A DNA stretch of 64,000 nucleotides from Noviherbaspirillum pedocola (GTDB taxonomy: Bacteria; Pseudomonadota; Gammaproteobacteria; Burkholderiales; Burkholderiaceae_D), in contig NZ_JAEPBG010000011.1 in assembly GCF_016632335.1 (NCBI RefSeq), forward strand, positions 111,508-175,507, given 5' to 3'. Below the pieces are notes generated by a model, which worked only from the letters and a program-made list of their open reading frames with translations, had not been told where the DNA came from and did not search any database. The stretch's first letter is position 1; each line of letters starts with the position of its first letter. The position numbers and the translations under genes were made by a program. Of the stretch, positions 44,640-53,103 are shown in pieces.

Positions 44640-45959
44640 TTAAGGCGTATAGCCCAGATCGCTACCGAGACGCGCCTTCATGAATTCGCTGCCATCATCC
44701 TTCCAGGAGCCCGTCGTCGGGAGCGTCAGAGAGACTGCGCGCACCATCCAGGCGTCGGGATCGTCGCACCGCGCCGGGCGCTGCTGGTTGACCGCCAGCT
44801 TGCGCACCTTTTCAAGTAACATGCGGCGTGTCATCGCAATGCCGGTATCGCTGGTGCCGAGGTGTTCCGCCGAACGGTCGTAGATCGGCATCACGCCAGA
44901 CTGACAAGCCGCGTCCTGGATCCATAAGCCGGGCATGCCTGAGTTGTATTTCCTTACCTGCGCGTCGTAGTCGAAACCGTAGGCGTTTGCCCGGTTGTAC
45001 TTACTCCAGTAACGGTGATAAGGCACGCTGACCGCCCGTGTCTCAAACGAGTCCAGCGACGGGTGCGCAGTCTCGCGGCCTGCGTGGCCCTGATCAAAAA
45101 GCTTGCGCGTCTTTTCCGGCAGCGGGCGTACCGGATCGTAGGAAAACATGACGCAAAGCGAATGCTCGTCGTCGATCGGCACCCAGGCATGGCCGCTCAG
45201 TTCCGGGAAACCGGAAAACGGGGGCACGAAGGTCCAGAATGGCATGAGGAACTGGTTCACCCGCACGTAACGCTTGTCCTCGCCCAGCTGGCGCAGCGAA
45301 GCAATGTGCAGGCCGCCGTCGTGTGGCAAGACTTCGAACTTCGGCGCCAGATCGGCCGCCTGTTTCCATTGGTTGATGTTGCCGCCCGTGTCGACGCGGC
45401 CGTGCAGGATCGCGGCGTGCGCCGAATCGATTTCGCCCTCCAGCGCCTGTAGCCAATTGCATTCCTGAACGCGAAAGCTGACGTACGCGTTTTCCGGGGG
45501 TACCATGTTCCATTCGATGTTCGGCAACGGCGGCGGCGCATCCTGGTCCGGCCCCATATAGGTCCACGCAACTCCGTTGCGCTCCTGGCAGACATAGCTC
45601 TTGATCCGGGTGCGGTCTTTGAGCCGGCTTTCCGCGGGCTCGGTGGGGGTATCCATTAGCTTGCCGTCGACACCAAATTTCCACCCGTGATACACGCAAC
45701 GCAATCCGCAACCTTCGTTACGCCCAAAGATCAGTGGCGCGCCACGGTGAGGACAAGCATGATCGACCAAGCCGATGCGGCCTTCGCTGTCGCGGAATGC
45801 GACCAAGTCCTCGCCCAGCAGACGCACCCGCTGCGGCTGGCCATCGACTGCGAGGTCGCTCGACGGTAGGAAGGGAATCCAGTACAGCCGCATCAGCTGC
45901 CCCATCGGCGTGCCGGGACCCACGCGTACCAGCAATTCGTTGTCTTCATTCGAAAGCAT
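44640..45959 (-). CDS. Rieske non-haem iron oxygenase, large subunit (phthalate family)
   Basis: 439 residues. The Rieske cluster ligands are Cys69/His71 (CPHRG) and Cys88/His91 (CVYHGW). The mononuclear iron site is visible as Asp178, His181 and His186 in GEIDSAHAAILHG. The family is that of phthalate 4,5-dioxygenase and aryl demethylases, single-component oxygenases fed by a PDR-type reductase, which is the next gene. Predicted reaction: hydroxylation or O-demethylation of an aromatic acid. The 294-base region upstream holds a possible operator. Confidence 0.92.
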   Translation of the reverse strand: MLSNEDNELLVRVGPGTPMGQLMRLYWIPFLPSSDLAVDGQPQRVRLLGEDLVAFRDSEGRIGLVDHACPHRGAPLIFGRNEGCGLRCVYHGWKFGVDGKLMDTPTEPAESRLKDRTRIKSYVCQERNGVAWTYMGPDQDAPPPLPNIEWNMVPPENAYVSFRVQECNWLQALEGEIDSAHAAILHGRVDTGGNINQWKQAADLAPKFEVLPHDGGLHIASLRQLGEDKRYVRVNQFLMPFWTFVPPFSGFPELSGHAWVPIDDEHSLCVMFSYDPVRPLPEKTRKLFDQGHAGRETAHPSLDSFETRAVSVPYHRYWSKYNRANAYGFDYDAQVRKYNSGMPGLWIQDAACQSGVMPIYDRSAEHLGTSDTGIAMTRRMLLEKVRKLAVNQQRPARCDDPDAWMVRAVSLTLPTTGSWKDDGSEFMKARLGSDLGYTP

Positions 45960-46253
45960 GTCGGCCCTTTTAGTGGTATTTCCAAACTGGTAGGATCAGT
46001 ATAGGAACAGTACCAGCTCGAAGTCAATAGGGCCGTTCTTGGTATTCCGCCCAAAGAAGAAAAAATTGATGGGTGGCGATCATTCCGTGCTTCGTGGCTG
46101 GCAGCAATATCGTTCCCGTCGCAGTGGCGCGGGAGTTGATGAAACAGGGAATTCCCATCCCGTCTCGGGGGAATCCTGGGTCTGGATGACAGGATGCGGG
46201 AGGCGACGCCCTAGCCCGATGACGCTGCCTCGCCAACAAGGGAAAGGACGCTT
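45960..46253. promoter_or_regulatory. Internal promoter region of the catabolic cluster with an inverted repeat
   Basis: 294 non-coding bases between the monooxygenase stop and the oxygenase start, unlike the tight spacing elsewhere. CTGGTA (45987-45992) and TACCAG (46011-46016) form a symmetric pair with an 18-base centre, 28-57 bases upstream of the oxygenase start. It could bind the GntR regulator encoded two genes downstream. Confidence 0.45.
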
Positions 46254-47936
46254 CTAACTCACAGTTCGACCCGTATTCGCTACTGGCAGGACGTTGTCAC
46301 TGGCCGAACCCCGGACCACGTCGATCACCTGCAATACGTCGTCCGGTTCCTGGTCGCCCCGCCACGCACTCTGCCCATCCGGCCGCACCAGCACCAGCCG
46401 ACGCTCGTAGACGTCCCCCGCGCCGGGGTCAAGGATGGTCTCCACCCGGAGCGGCACTCCCCGTTTTTGGGCCGCCGTCACAAACCCTTTACCGGATGGC
46501 GCGTCCTGGCCGAAGCGCAATAGCACAAACTCACGACCGAACAGGTCCAGCGTCGACTTTCCCTCCGCAAGCCACACGTGCGGCGCACGTGATCCCGGCC
46601 GTGCGGTGGGCTGATAGGTCTGCACGGTATCCGGCGGCTGCGGTGTACCGTCGGGCACGATGATTGGAGAATGTTCGTACATGTACCCGAGATGGATACC
46701 AATGCTGAACCATTCACGTCTCATCGTCTCGGTATAGCGGTCGCCGAACTCCTTGCGCGCACGATCGCCTTCAGGCGAATTCTCGAAAAGCTCCTTGGGT
46801 GGCTGCGCCACGCGCGGATTTAGCATCCGCTTAAGGTTGTCAGTGGCTTCGGCCACGTTGCGCAGGCCTACCGGCCGCTGTTCGGCTTCGTATGAGCGCA
46901 ACAGATGCTCGCCGCCCCACCCTTCGATCTTCGCAGCCAGTTTCCATGACAAGTTCACCGCATCCTGGATGCCGGTGTTCATCCCAAACCCGCCAGTCGG
47001 CGACGTGAGATGCGCGGCATCGCCGGCGATAAACACCCGCTTAGTGCCATAGCGGCGCGCGACCTGCTGGCGCCGCACCCACGGTAGGATCGAAAGAATC
47101 TCGAAGTTGAATTCCCGCCCGACCGCGCGCACGATGGCCGCACTCAGTTCCTCGTCTGTGTACGCTCGCCTTTCGCTATCGCCAACCAAAGAAAAACGCC
47201 ACTGATCTCGGCCATTGATTGCGACCAGCGTTGCCCAAGTACCCTCCAGCCCGATAAAAATATAGCGGTAAGCCGGCCTCATCCGGTGCAGCTTTTCCAG
47301 ACCGTCACAGCGGAAAATTATGTTGGTCGTATAGGTGAGCGCCTCGGGCCCATCCATCGGGATATCGAGTCTGCGCCGCACGGTGCTGGCGCCGCCGTCG
47401 GTGCCTACCATGTAGGAGGCAACGACTGTCTCCTCTTTCCCGCTACGCGAGTCCCGCAGCGTAGCCACCACCTTGTCCTCGTGTTCGATGAAACCGATCA
47501 ACTCAGTTTCGTAACGTAGCGAACACAATCCGGATCGCTCCGCAAATCGGCGCAGGACCGGGTCGAAAAAGTTCTGCGGACACCTCTCGCGCTTCTGCGG
47601 ACTCTGCGGCGGAGACTTCTCCGCGCGCGGCGCGGGGAAGAATTCTCGTCCAAATTCGTGGCTATTCAGGTTGGTCACCCAAGCGCAATCCTGCGGATAG
47701 TCACGGTTGTAGCCAGCGCTTTCGACCCACGGCACGATACCCCAGCGACGGCAATACTCCATCGAGCGGATGCCGACCATGTCCATTTTTGCCTGACGGA
47801 TCTCACCATCGGATTTTTCGACCAGCATCGTGCGGATGCCACGCCAGCCGAGGTCGCCCGCAAGCGCAAGGCCGACCGGACCGGCGCCCACAATCAGTAC
47901 CGGCACATCGCTGTTCTGTGTCCCTGTTGCCGTCAT
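46254..47936 (-). CDS. FAD-dependent aromatic monooxygenase (PHBH/MhpA-like)
   Basis: 560 residues. Motifs: dinucleotide fold VLIVGAGPVGLALAGDLGWRG, the DG motif region (YMVGTDGGASTVRR), and GDAAHLTSPTGGFGMNTGIQDAVNLSWKLA, which contacts FAD ribityl and marks class A flavoprotein hydroxylases. The C-terminal thioredoxin-like region (GSRAPHVWL) is typical of the larger phenol- or hydroxyphenylpropionate-hydroxylase group. It likely hydroxylates a phenolic acid next to the ring-cleavage gene. It is followed upstream in the transcript by the FAH gene, only three bases away. Confidence 0.92.
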   Translation of the reverse strand: MTATGTQNSDVPVLIVGAGPVGLALAGDLGWRGIRTMLVEKSDGEIRQAKMDMVGIRSMEYCRRWGIVPWVESAGYNRDYPQDCAWVTNLNSHEFGREFFPAPRAEKSPPQSPQKRERCPQNFFDPVLRRFAERSGLCSLRYETELIGFIEHEDKVVATLRDSRSGKEETVVASYMVGTDGGASTVRRRLDIPMDGPEALTYTTNIIFRCDGLEKLHRMRPAYRYIFIGLEGTWATLVAINGRDQWRFSLVGDSERRAYTDEELSAAIVRAVGREFNFEILSILPWVRRQQVARRYGTKRVFIAGDAAHLTSPTGGFGMNTGIQDAVNLSWKLAAKIEGWGGEHLLRSYEAEQRPVGLRNVAEATDNLKRMLNPRVAQPPKELFENSPEGDRARKEFGDRYTETMRREWFSIGIHLGYMYEHSPIIVPDGTPQPPDTVQTYQPTARPGSRAPHVWLAEGKSTLDLFGREFVLLRFGQDAPSGKGFVTAAQKRGVPLRVETILDPGAGDVYERRLVLVRPDGQSAWRGDQEPDDVLQVIDVVRGSASDNVLPVANTGRTVS

Positions 47937-47939
47937 CGC

Positions 47940-48842
47940 TTACTCCTGCGCCACCTCGAACAGAACCGGCGGCACGGCGTCTGTTTCGCGCACGTTCACC
48001 GTCATCTCACCCACCTTTTCGATACGTATCGTTACTGTGTCCTGCGCCCGGATCGGGCCTATTCCTTGCGGCGTTCCACTGGCAATTACGTCACCCGGGT
48101 ACAGCGTCATCACGGACGAGGCCAGTTCGATTAATTCCGCCACATCGACGATCATGTCGGCAGTGTTCGCGTCTTGTCGGCATTCGCCGTTCACGAACAA
48201 CTGGTTGCGCAGCTTTTGCGGATCGCCCACTTCGTCGGCGGTAACGATCCACGGACCGAGTGGAGTAAAGGTTTCAAAAGATTTGCGCATCACGCGCTCT
48301 TCTTCGGCAAGGTCCTTCACGATGCGCATCGTTACGTCGATCAGGCAGCTATAGCCGAATACATGATCGAGCGCCCGCTCTCGAGGCACATTGCGCGCGG
48401 TTTTGCCAATCACGACCGCAAGTTCTGATTCGTGATCAAAGCGACGCCTCGAACCGCGTGGAAGCTCGATGCCGCGCGCAGGTCCGGTTAGCGAACCGCT
48501 TGCCTTCATGAACAAGCCCTGCTCACGCGCCGTACGTCCCTTTTTCGTGACGGCCATCGTACCCATCTCCGCGATATGCTTAGCATAGTTCGCCGGCGCG
48601 GCCAAAACGTGCACCGGGCAAGGATTCGGCGGCAACAGTCGCACCGCAGCCAGGGGCAGCACCCGCGCGCTGCGGCGTGCTTCCCGCAGGCGCGGGGCGA
48701 CCGTCTCCCAATTGGCAATTGCGCGATTCATGAACACCGGCGGCCAAATTCCGGACGCATCAGGAAGCGCGGAAGTTACGTCATAGATCTGGTCGCCCTC
48801 GACCAGTCCGACGCGGTAGTCATCAAATACGGCAATTTTCAT
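47940..48842 (-). CDS. Fumarylacetoacetate hydrolase (FAH) family enzyme
   Basis: About 300 residues from ATG 48842 (MKIAVFDDYRVGLVEG). The C-terminal FAH domain shows the metal and catalytic elements FDHESELAVVIGKTARN, SCLIDVTMR, LGPWIVTADEVGDP, and YPGDVIASGTPQGIG. FAH-like enzymes cleave fumarylpyruvate, maleylpyruvate or related acylpyruvates after gentisate-type cleavage. The start lies 46 bases before the end of the bicupin gene, so the two are likely translated together. No maleylpyruvate isomerase gene is present in the window. Confidence 0.9.
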   Translation of the reverse strand: MKIAVFDDYRVGLVEGDQIYDVTSALPDASGIWPPVFMNRAIANWETVAPRLREARRSARVLPLAAVRLLPPNPCPVHVLAAPANYAKHIAEMGTMAVTKKGRTAREQGLFMKASGSLTGPARGIELPRGSRRRFDHESELAVVIGKTARNVPRERALDHVFGYSCLIDVTMRIVKDLAEEERVMRKSFETFTPLGPWIVTADEVGDPQKLRNQLFVNGECRQDANTADMIVDVAELIELASSVMTLYPGDVIASGTPQGIGPIRAQDTVTIRIEKVGEMTVNVRETDAVPPVLFEVAQE

Positions 48843-48888
48843 GGCAATGGATGCTCGGTTTACAAGAGATCTGGGACGAACCGCGCTA

Positions 48889-49947
48889 CTATCGCGGAAT
48901 ACGTTCTTCGCGGTACAGGCCAAGTGCCTGCAAGGCAGGGATATCGTTCACCTGGAGGAGGCGCGCCGGCCTGTCGCCGTCATTGCAATGCGCGTAATAG
49001 GTCCACGGCGGAATTGCAATGAAGTCGCCTTCGTTCCATTCAAATTTGCGGTCGCCGACCGTGCTGCTGCCGCTGCCATTGATTACGTAGTACACCAAGC
49101 TCCCGGTGTGGCGCTGCGGCAGGCAGATATGCTTCGGTCGCAGCCATTGCAACCTCGTGCCGATGGTGGTCAGCGCCGCCCCTCCAGTCACCGGATTGCG
49201 GTATTCGAGAAGGGTGTCATCGTACGGATCAGGAGGTAGTTCGGCAGCCGCAGCGAGCGCCGCCTGTGCCTGCGCGGCCGGATAGGCGAGCAATGGGTTG
49301 ACCGCATTGTGATGTTGCGCGTGCACCGGGCTCATCACGCCGCTCCCGAACTGCTGCAGCGAGCGCCTTGGATAGTCCGACACCGGTTGCAGCTCAACGG
49401 GCGAGCCCTCGAAAAACGTCGCATGCATGTGTCGTACCAGCGAAATATCGAGGACATCAAGCCAGATCATCGGCGCATCGCCGCGATGAATGTGATCGTG
49501 CCAGGTCCAGCTCGGCGTGATTACGAAGTCACCCTCGTTCATCGGGTACTGTTCACCGTCGACCGTGGTCCAGGCGCCGTTGCCCCGCATGATGAAACGT
49601 AGCGCGGTTGCCGCATGCCGGTGCGCGCCCGCAATCTCACCGGGAAGGATGACCTGGATCGACGCCCACAGTGTGGGGGTTGTACCATACGGCAGGCCGG
49701 GATTGGTGAGGCGAAGCGTGCGCCGATTGCCGCTAGCCTGCATCTTCACCCCCTCGCCGATCCGCTTCAGCAATACCGACAGGTCAGACCAGCGCCAGTG
49801 CAGCGCCTGCATTTGCGACTGCGGTTCCCGGGTGAACAGGGGAGGATCATCCGGCTGGTGGATACGACTATGGAATAGTCCCAGTTCCCGATCGAGTTCT
49901 CGCCGTGTGTCGGCGTCGTTCAACTGACTGCCATGCGTTTCAGACAT
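48889..49947 (-). CDS. Gentisate 1,2-dioxygenase-like bicupin
   Basis: 352 residues, two cupin domains. The first has His109, His111 and a WTWHDH element (His150/His152), the usual Fe(II) ligands of gentisate or 1-hydroxy-2-naphthoate dioxygenases. The second (LPQRHTGSLVYYVINGSG, IPPWTYYAH) keeps the fold. Ring cleavage between adjacent carboxyl and hydroxyl carbons gives a maleylpyruvate-type acid. It is the first gene of the leftward cluster and diverges from the GntR gene at 50200. Substrate could be gentisate or a substituted salicylate. Confidence 0.9.
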   Translation of the reverse strand: MSETHGSQLNDADTRRELDRELGLFHSRIHQPDDPPLFTREPQSQMQALHWRWSDLSVLLKRIGEGVKMQASGNRRTLRLTNPGLPYGTTPTLWASIQVILPGEIAGAHRHAATALRFIMRGNGAWTTVDGEQYPMNEGDFVITPSWTWHDHIHRGDAPMIWLDVLDISLVRHMHATFFEGSPVELQPVSDYPRRSLQQFGSGVMSPVHAQHHNAVNPLLAYPAAQAQAALAAAAELPPDPYDDTLLEYRNPVTGGAALTTIGTRLQWLRPKHICLPQRHTGSLVYYVINGSGSSTVGDRKFEWNEGDFIAIPPWTYYAHCNDGDRPARLLQVNDIPALQALGLYREERIPR

Positions 49948-50020
49948 ATCGCGCTCTCGTCAAGATACTGCCGATTGAAGGATACTGCTGCAGGCGAAGC
50001 TGGAGTTTTACACCGACTCA

Positions 50021-50035
50021 AAAGGTCCTACCTTT
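50021..50035. promoter_or_regulatory. Palindrome AAAGGT-CCT-ACCTTT, candidate FadR-type operator
   Basis: A perfect 6-3-6 palindrome in the 252-base divergent region between the bicupin gene and the GntR gene. A half-site AAAAGGTAGGAGGTT lies at about 50084-50100. FadR/FCD regulators typically bind short symmetric sites with GGT/ACC half-sites, so this is a good operator candidate for the adjacent regulator. Confidence 0.55.
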
Positions 50036-50199
50036 ATGCTAGTCACACCACGTCCCCAAGTCAATAGGCCCAAAAGCAGCTTACAAAAGGTAGGAGGTTA
50101 AGCCACCTGGCTCCGGCTGTTGCAAGCTAAAATACAGCCGCAGTCTGCCCCTGTCTTTATCGCCCGGTTTTTCACGAATGCCAGATTCTCTGTAAAAGC

Positions 50200-51048
50200 A
50201 TGAGAAGCCTTTTTACTGACGAGATGAATATGGATTCAGTTCGCAGCAAACCGACCGCCAGCAAGCTGCCTTCCCCGGCGGAAGCCGCATCACCCACAGC
50301 GCCAGCAACGCTGAAGGCCGCGCGTACCGCGGGAAAACCGCGGCGCACGTTCGAAGACATTTGTCTGCAAATTCGCATCGAGATGCAGGAAGGACGGCTG
50401 AAGCCAGGTGACCGCCTGCCGGCTGAGCGAGAGCTGGCGGAACAACTCGGCGTGTCGCGCAACGCCGTGCGCGAAGCTTTGCGCAGCCTGGAAGTGGCCG
50501 GCGTGATCGCGTGCCAACGCGGCATCGGCGGTGGCGCGTTCATCCGGCATGGCGATCCCGGAATCATCACGCAAGCTGTGTATGACATGGTACTGCTGGG
50601 TCGCATCTCCACCGAAAGTCTCACCGAGACACGCATTCTATTGATGAACGACGCGCTGAGACTGGCCTGCGCGAGGGCCACCAGCATCGACCTCGATGCG
50701 ATCGAGCGCGACATTGACCTTGTCGAGCAGCTGACCTACAGTGGCGACCTTAAAGGACGCTCGACTTACATCATCAATTTTTACAGCCTAATCGCGCGCG
50801 CGACGCACAATGAAGTCATGGTGATGCTGATTGATTCACTTTCCGAAATCGTCCGGCAGCTACTGGACCGGATCAGCCCTACACCGCGCACTGATGTTAT
50901 CGAAGTGAGGCGCTTAATCCTCAAGCACTTGCGCGCTCGCAATGTGGACGGCGCAGTATTGGAAATGACACGTCATCTAGAGAGACTGAGCCAGCAACTC
51001 CGTGCAAAAGAAAAGACACTAGCCAAAAAAACTTTTCGGCCAGATTAA
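50200..51048 (+). CDS. GntR-family regulator, FadR/FCD type, divergent from the catabolic cluster
   Basis: Up to 282 residues; ATG at 50200 or, with a slightly better context, 50224. The winged helix is canonical: LKPGDRLPAERELAEQLGVSRNAVREALRSLEVAGVI. The FCD domain carries TRILLMNDALRLACARA and a helical C-terminus with RLILKHLRARNVDGA. A basic, low-complexity N-terminal extension of about 45 residues is unusual. Its position opposite the first catabolic gene makes it the likely master regulator. Confidence 0.9.
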   Translation: MRSLFTDEMNMDSVRSKPTASKLPSPAEAASPTAPATLKAARTAGKPRRTFEDICLQIRIEMQEGRLKPGDRLPAERELAEQLGVSRNAVREALRSLEVAGVIACQRGIGGGAFIRHGDPGIITQAVYDMVLLGRISTESLTETRILLMNDALRLACARATSIDLDAIERDIDLVEQLTYSGDLKGRSTYIINFYSLIARATHNEVMVMLIDSLSEIVRQLLDRISPTPRTDVIEVRRLILKHLRARNVDGAVLEMTRHLERLSQQLRAKEKTLAKKTFRPD

Positions 51049-51075
51049 TGACAACTTAGTCATGCGGGGAAATCC

Positions 51076-51213
51076 ATGGCCAGAATTATAGGGATATACG
51101 AAGCCCGGATCCATTGGTTTGAAGTCATACAAGATGTCAGGAAGAGCGAACACTACCTGATCACCCATCACGGCGAACCGATTGCAGTGCTTGTAACAAC
51201 GCAACCGCAGTGA
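51076..51213 (+). CDS. Phd/YefM-type antitoxin, short
   Basis: 45 residues from ATG 51076, with GGGGAAA upstream. The sequence matches the N-terminal DNA-binding fold of Phd/YefM antitoxins: IGIYEARIHWFEVIQDVRK, then EHYLITHHGEPIAVLV. Full-length members usually have 70-85 residues, so the C-terminal toxin-binding tail is missing here. A frameshifted VapC-like relic follows, so this is the surviving half of a decayed toxin-antitoxin pair. Confidence 0.65.
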   Translation: MARIIGIYEARIHWFEVIQDVRKSEHYLITHHGEPIAVLVTTQPQ

Positions 51214-51276
51214 AAGCACGAGCCTTCGAGACAAGCGGCCCGACAACCGCTTGAAGCGATGTAGCAACCCCCATCG

Positions 51277-51536
51277 TTGCCGTGGACATCGATAGCACTA
51301 TCGAAGAAGGAGGAGATTAATAAAACCCTTTCCCGACAACTCAATCGCAATGTGTTGGTTACTAAAAATGACCGCGACGCGAGCCAATTTATCGCCCTGC
51401 TCGGCGAGCTGGATATCGAGCCTGATACGCAAACCCATTATCATGCGCTGGTGAGACGCTGGGCCTCGCTAAAAAATATGGATTGTCATCCTATGATTTT
51501 GTTTATCTCAAATTCGCCCTGCATATGCACCGTTGA
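51277..51536 (+). pseudogene. VapC-like PIN-domain toxin, frameshifted relic
   Basis: The first frame reads SQFIALLGELDIEPDTQTHYHALVRR. After a shift of one base near 51455 the next frame reads LAKKYGLSSYDFVYLKFALHMH and then stops at 51536. Together these match the second half of a VapC PIN domain (L-IE-D, then a GLSSYDA-YL-LA motif with a catalytic Asp). The first half of the domain is not readable. The tail merges into the beginning of the IS5 relic, so an insertion probably cut it. Confidence 0.6.
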
Positions 51537-52258
51537 TGCCTGCAGCATCCCGCATAGGCCGTCCACGCGGCGTCAGCCTGCGCGAAGTCATCAATGCGAT
51601 TCGGTATCTGGTGCGCTAGAGGTGCGAGTGGCGCATGTTGCCACGCGATTTTCCACCTTGGCAGACGGTGTACTAGTGGTTCCGACGCTTCGTGCGTCGT
51701 CTGCTATTCCGCATCATCCACGACATTGCCTTGATGATGGATCGTCAGCTTCGTGAGCGCGCCCCGCAGCCCAGAGCCGGCGTATTGGACAGCCAGACCA
51801 TCAAGGCCCCGGCTGCATGCGAGCGCGGCTATGACGCCAACAAGAAGATCACTGGCCGCAAACGCCATATCGCTGTCGATACCGATGGCCGGCTGCTGAT
51901 GCTCAATCTCACCGCAGTGAGCATTTCCGATTCCGCCGGCGCGCAGAAGGTGCTGGATGCCCTCAAACAGCGATGGCACTAGCTTAAGCAGCTGTTTGCC
52001 GACAGCGCCTATGACCGGCGGACCTTGCTGGACAAGGCAGCGTTCCTGAACTTCATCGTCGAAGTCGTTCGCAAGATACAGGACCAGCACACCTTTGTGC
52101 CGCTGCCACGACGCTGGGTCGTCGAGCGCACCTTTGGCTGGATGATGCGGTTGCGCCGCCTGGTACGCGACTATGAGCAACGCCTCGATGTCTCTCGCCA
52201 AATGATTTATGTCGCCACAGGCGGCCTTCGTCTTAAACGGCTCTTCGACAAAAATTGA
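51520..52258 (+). pseudogene. IS5-family transposase relic with three in-frame TAG codons
   Basis: One reading frame throughout, from ASRIGRPRGVSLREVINAI to a stop at 52258. It contains the catalytic set Asp in GVLDSQTIKAP, Asp in LFADSAYDRRTLL, and Glu in RWVVERTFGWMMRLRRLVRD. Three TAG codons interrupt it: after AIRYLVR (51617-51619), after WQTVY (about 51674-51676) and after QRWH (51980-51982). At the last two, related proteins have Trp (TGG), so single G-to-A changes explain them. The N-terminal ~40 residues are missing. Decayed insertion sequence fragment. Confidence 0.75.
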
Positions 52259-52753
52259 TTCTCAAACGACCTCTAACCGCTTTCTTCGCTATAGCTAAGC
52301 TCAAACCAATGCTGCCAGTTGCCTTGTTATGTGATCCCATAGATGATTAAAGGGTTCGAACACCGCCTATAGTCGTCTTCCGGACTGCCGTGCCCTCGTG
52401 TCGTGGAGTTCTACGATTAACGGTTAGACGTGTCACAAAAGCAGGCGCTCGGACCCCTTGCGGTAGTTGTGAAAGGTGATCTGGTAACCGACGAACCGGG
52501 CAGCCCGCCTTTCGTTAGAGCATTCTTTAAATAAATAGAAAATTTCCAATGATTTCGCAAAAGAAATCTCATAACTCTATCGAAAATTTCGATTCGCTCA
52601 ATGGAAGAACTTTGATTGATCAATCGGCAGCAGCGTTATAGAGTCTGCAACTCGTATAGCGCACAGCTCAGAGGCTAAGGGAAAGGTTACTGATTCCATG
52701 CCTGTTCACGGTTGCTTTTCAGGCCGAGGCTAGGCCGCTACAGGAGATTAGTG
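52259..52753. other. Intergenic region before the second catabolic cluster
   Basis: About 495 bases with AT-rich stretches (52520-52620). Probably contains the rightward promoter for the following cluster. No gene, terminator or clear insertion-sequence end was identified. Confidence 0.4.
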
Positions 52754-53074
52754 ATGTATATGAGAATGGCATGGTTCAAGGTGCGCCCAGGACGTTGGAC
52801 CGAATATGAAACGCTATACAAGAATTCGATGAAACCTGCACCAGGGCTCAAATGGCGGTTGCTCTCCCGCGATGTCAATCATCCAGATGCGGGCTATGTG
52901 GTAAGCGTCTGGGACAGCCTTGAGACGCTTCAGTCGTGGGAGAGCTCGGATTACTTCGATAAGGTGTTTATGCCAAGCATTCAGCCCTTGCTGGAAGGCG
53001 GCCTGACAATAGCCGTATGCGAAGTGCAGCATTTCGAAGCTCCTACTCCGCCTAGCCCCCGCCAAGCTGACTAA
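52754..53074 (+). CDS. Antibiotic-biosynthesis-monooxygenase (ABM) superfamily protein
   Basis: About 106 residues from ATG 52754, with AGGAG 7 bases upstream. The fold is a ferredoxin-like dimeric barrel: AWFKVRPGRWTEYETLYK, then the strand-helix GYVVSVWDSLETLQSWESS. Members oxidise phenolic compounds without cofactor, degrade haem, or act as small accessory proteins. Being the first gene of a cluster with a luciferase-like monooxygenase and flavin reductase, it probably assists that pathway. Confidence 0.75.
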   Translation: MYMRMAWFKVRPGRWTEYETLYKNSMKPAPGLKWRLLSRDVNHPDAGYVVSVWDSLETLQSWESSDYFDKVFMPSIQPLLEGGLTIAVCEVQHFEAPTPPSPRQAD

Positions 53075-53103
53075 AGAATTCCTATTGGAATAAGGTGAAA
53101 GCC

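Noticed and set aside
51617..51982. TAG recoding (amber decoding) in the IS5 relic
   Set aside because: Other genes in the window end normally, including at TAG, and the N-terminus is missing, so ordinary decay is simpler.
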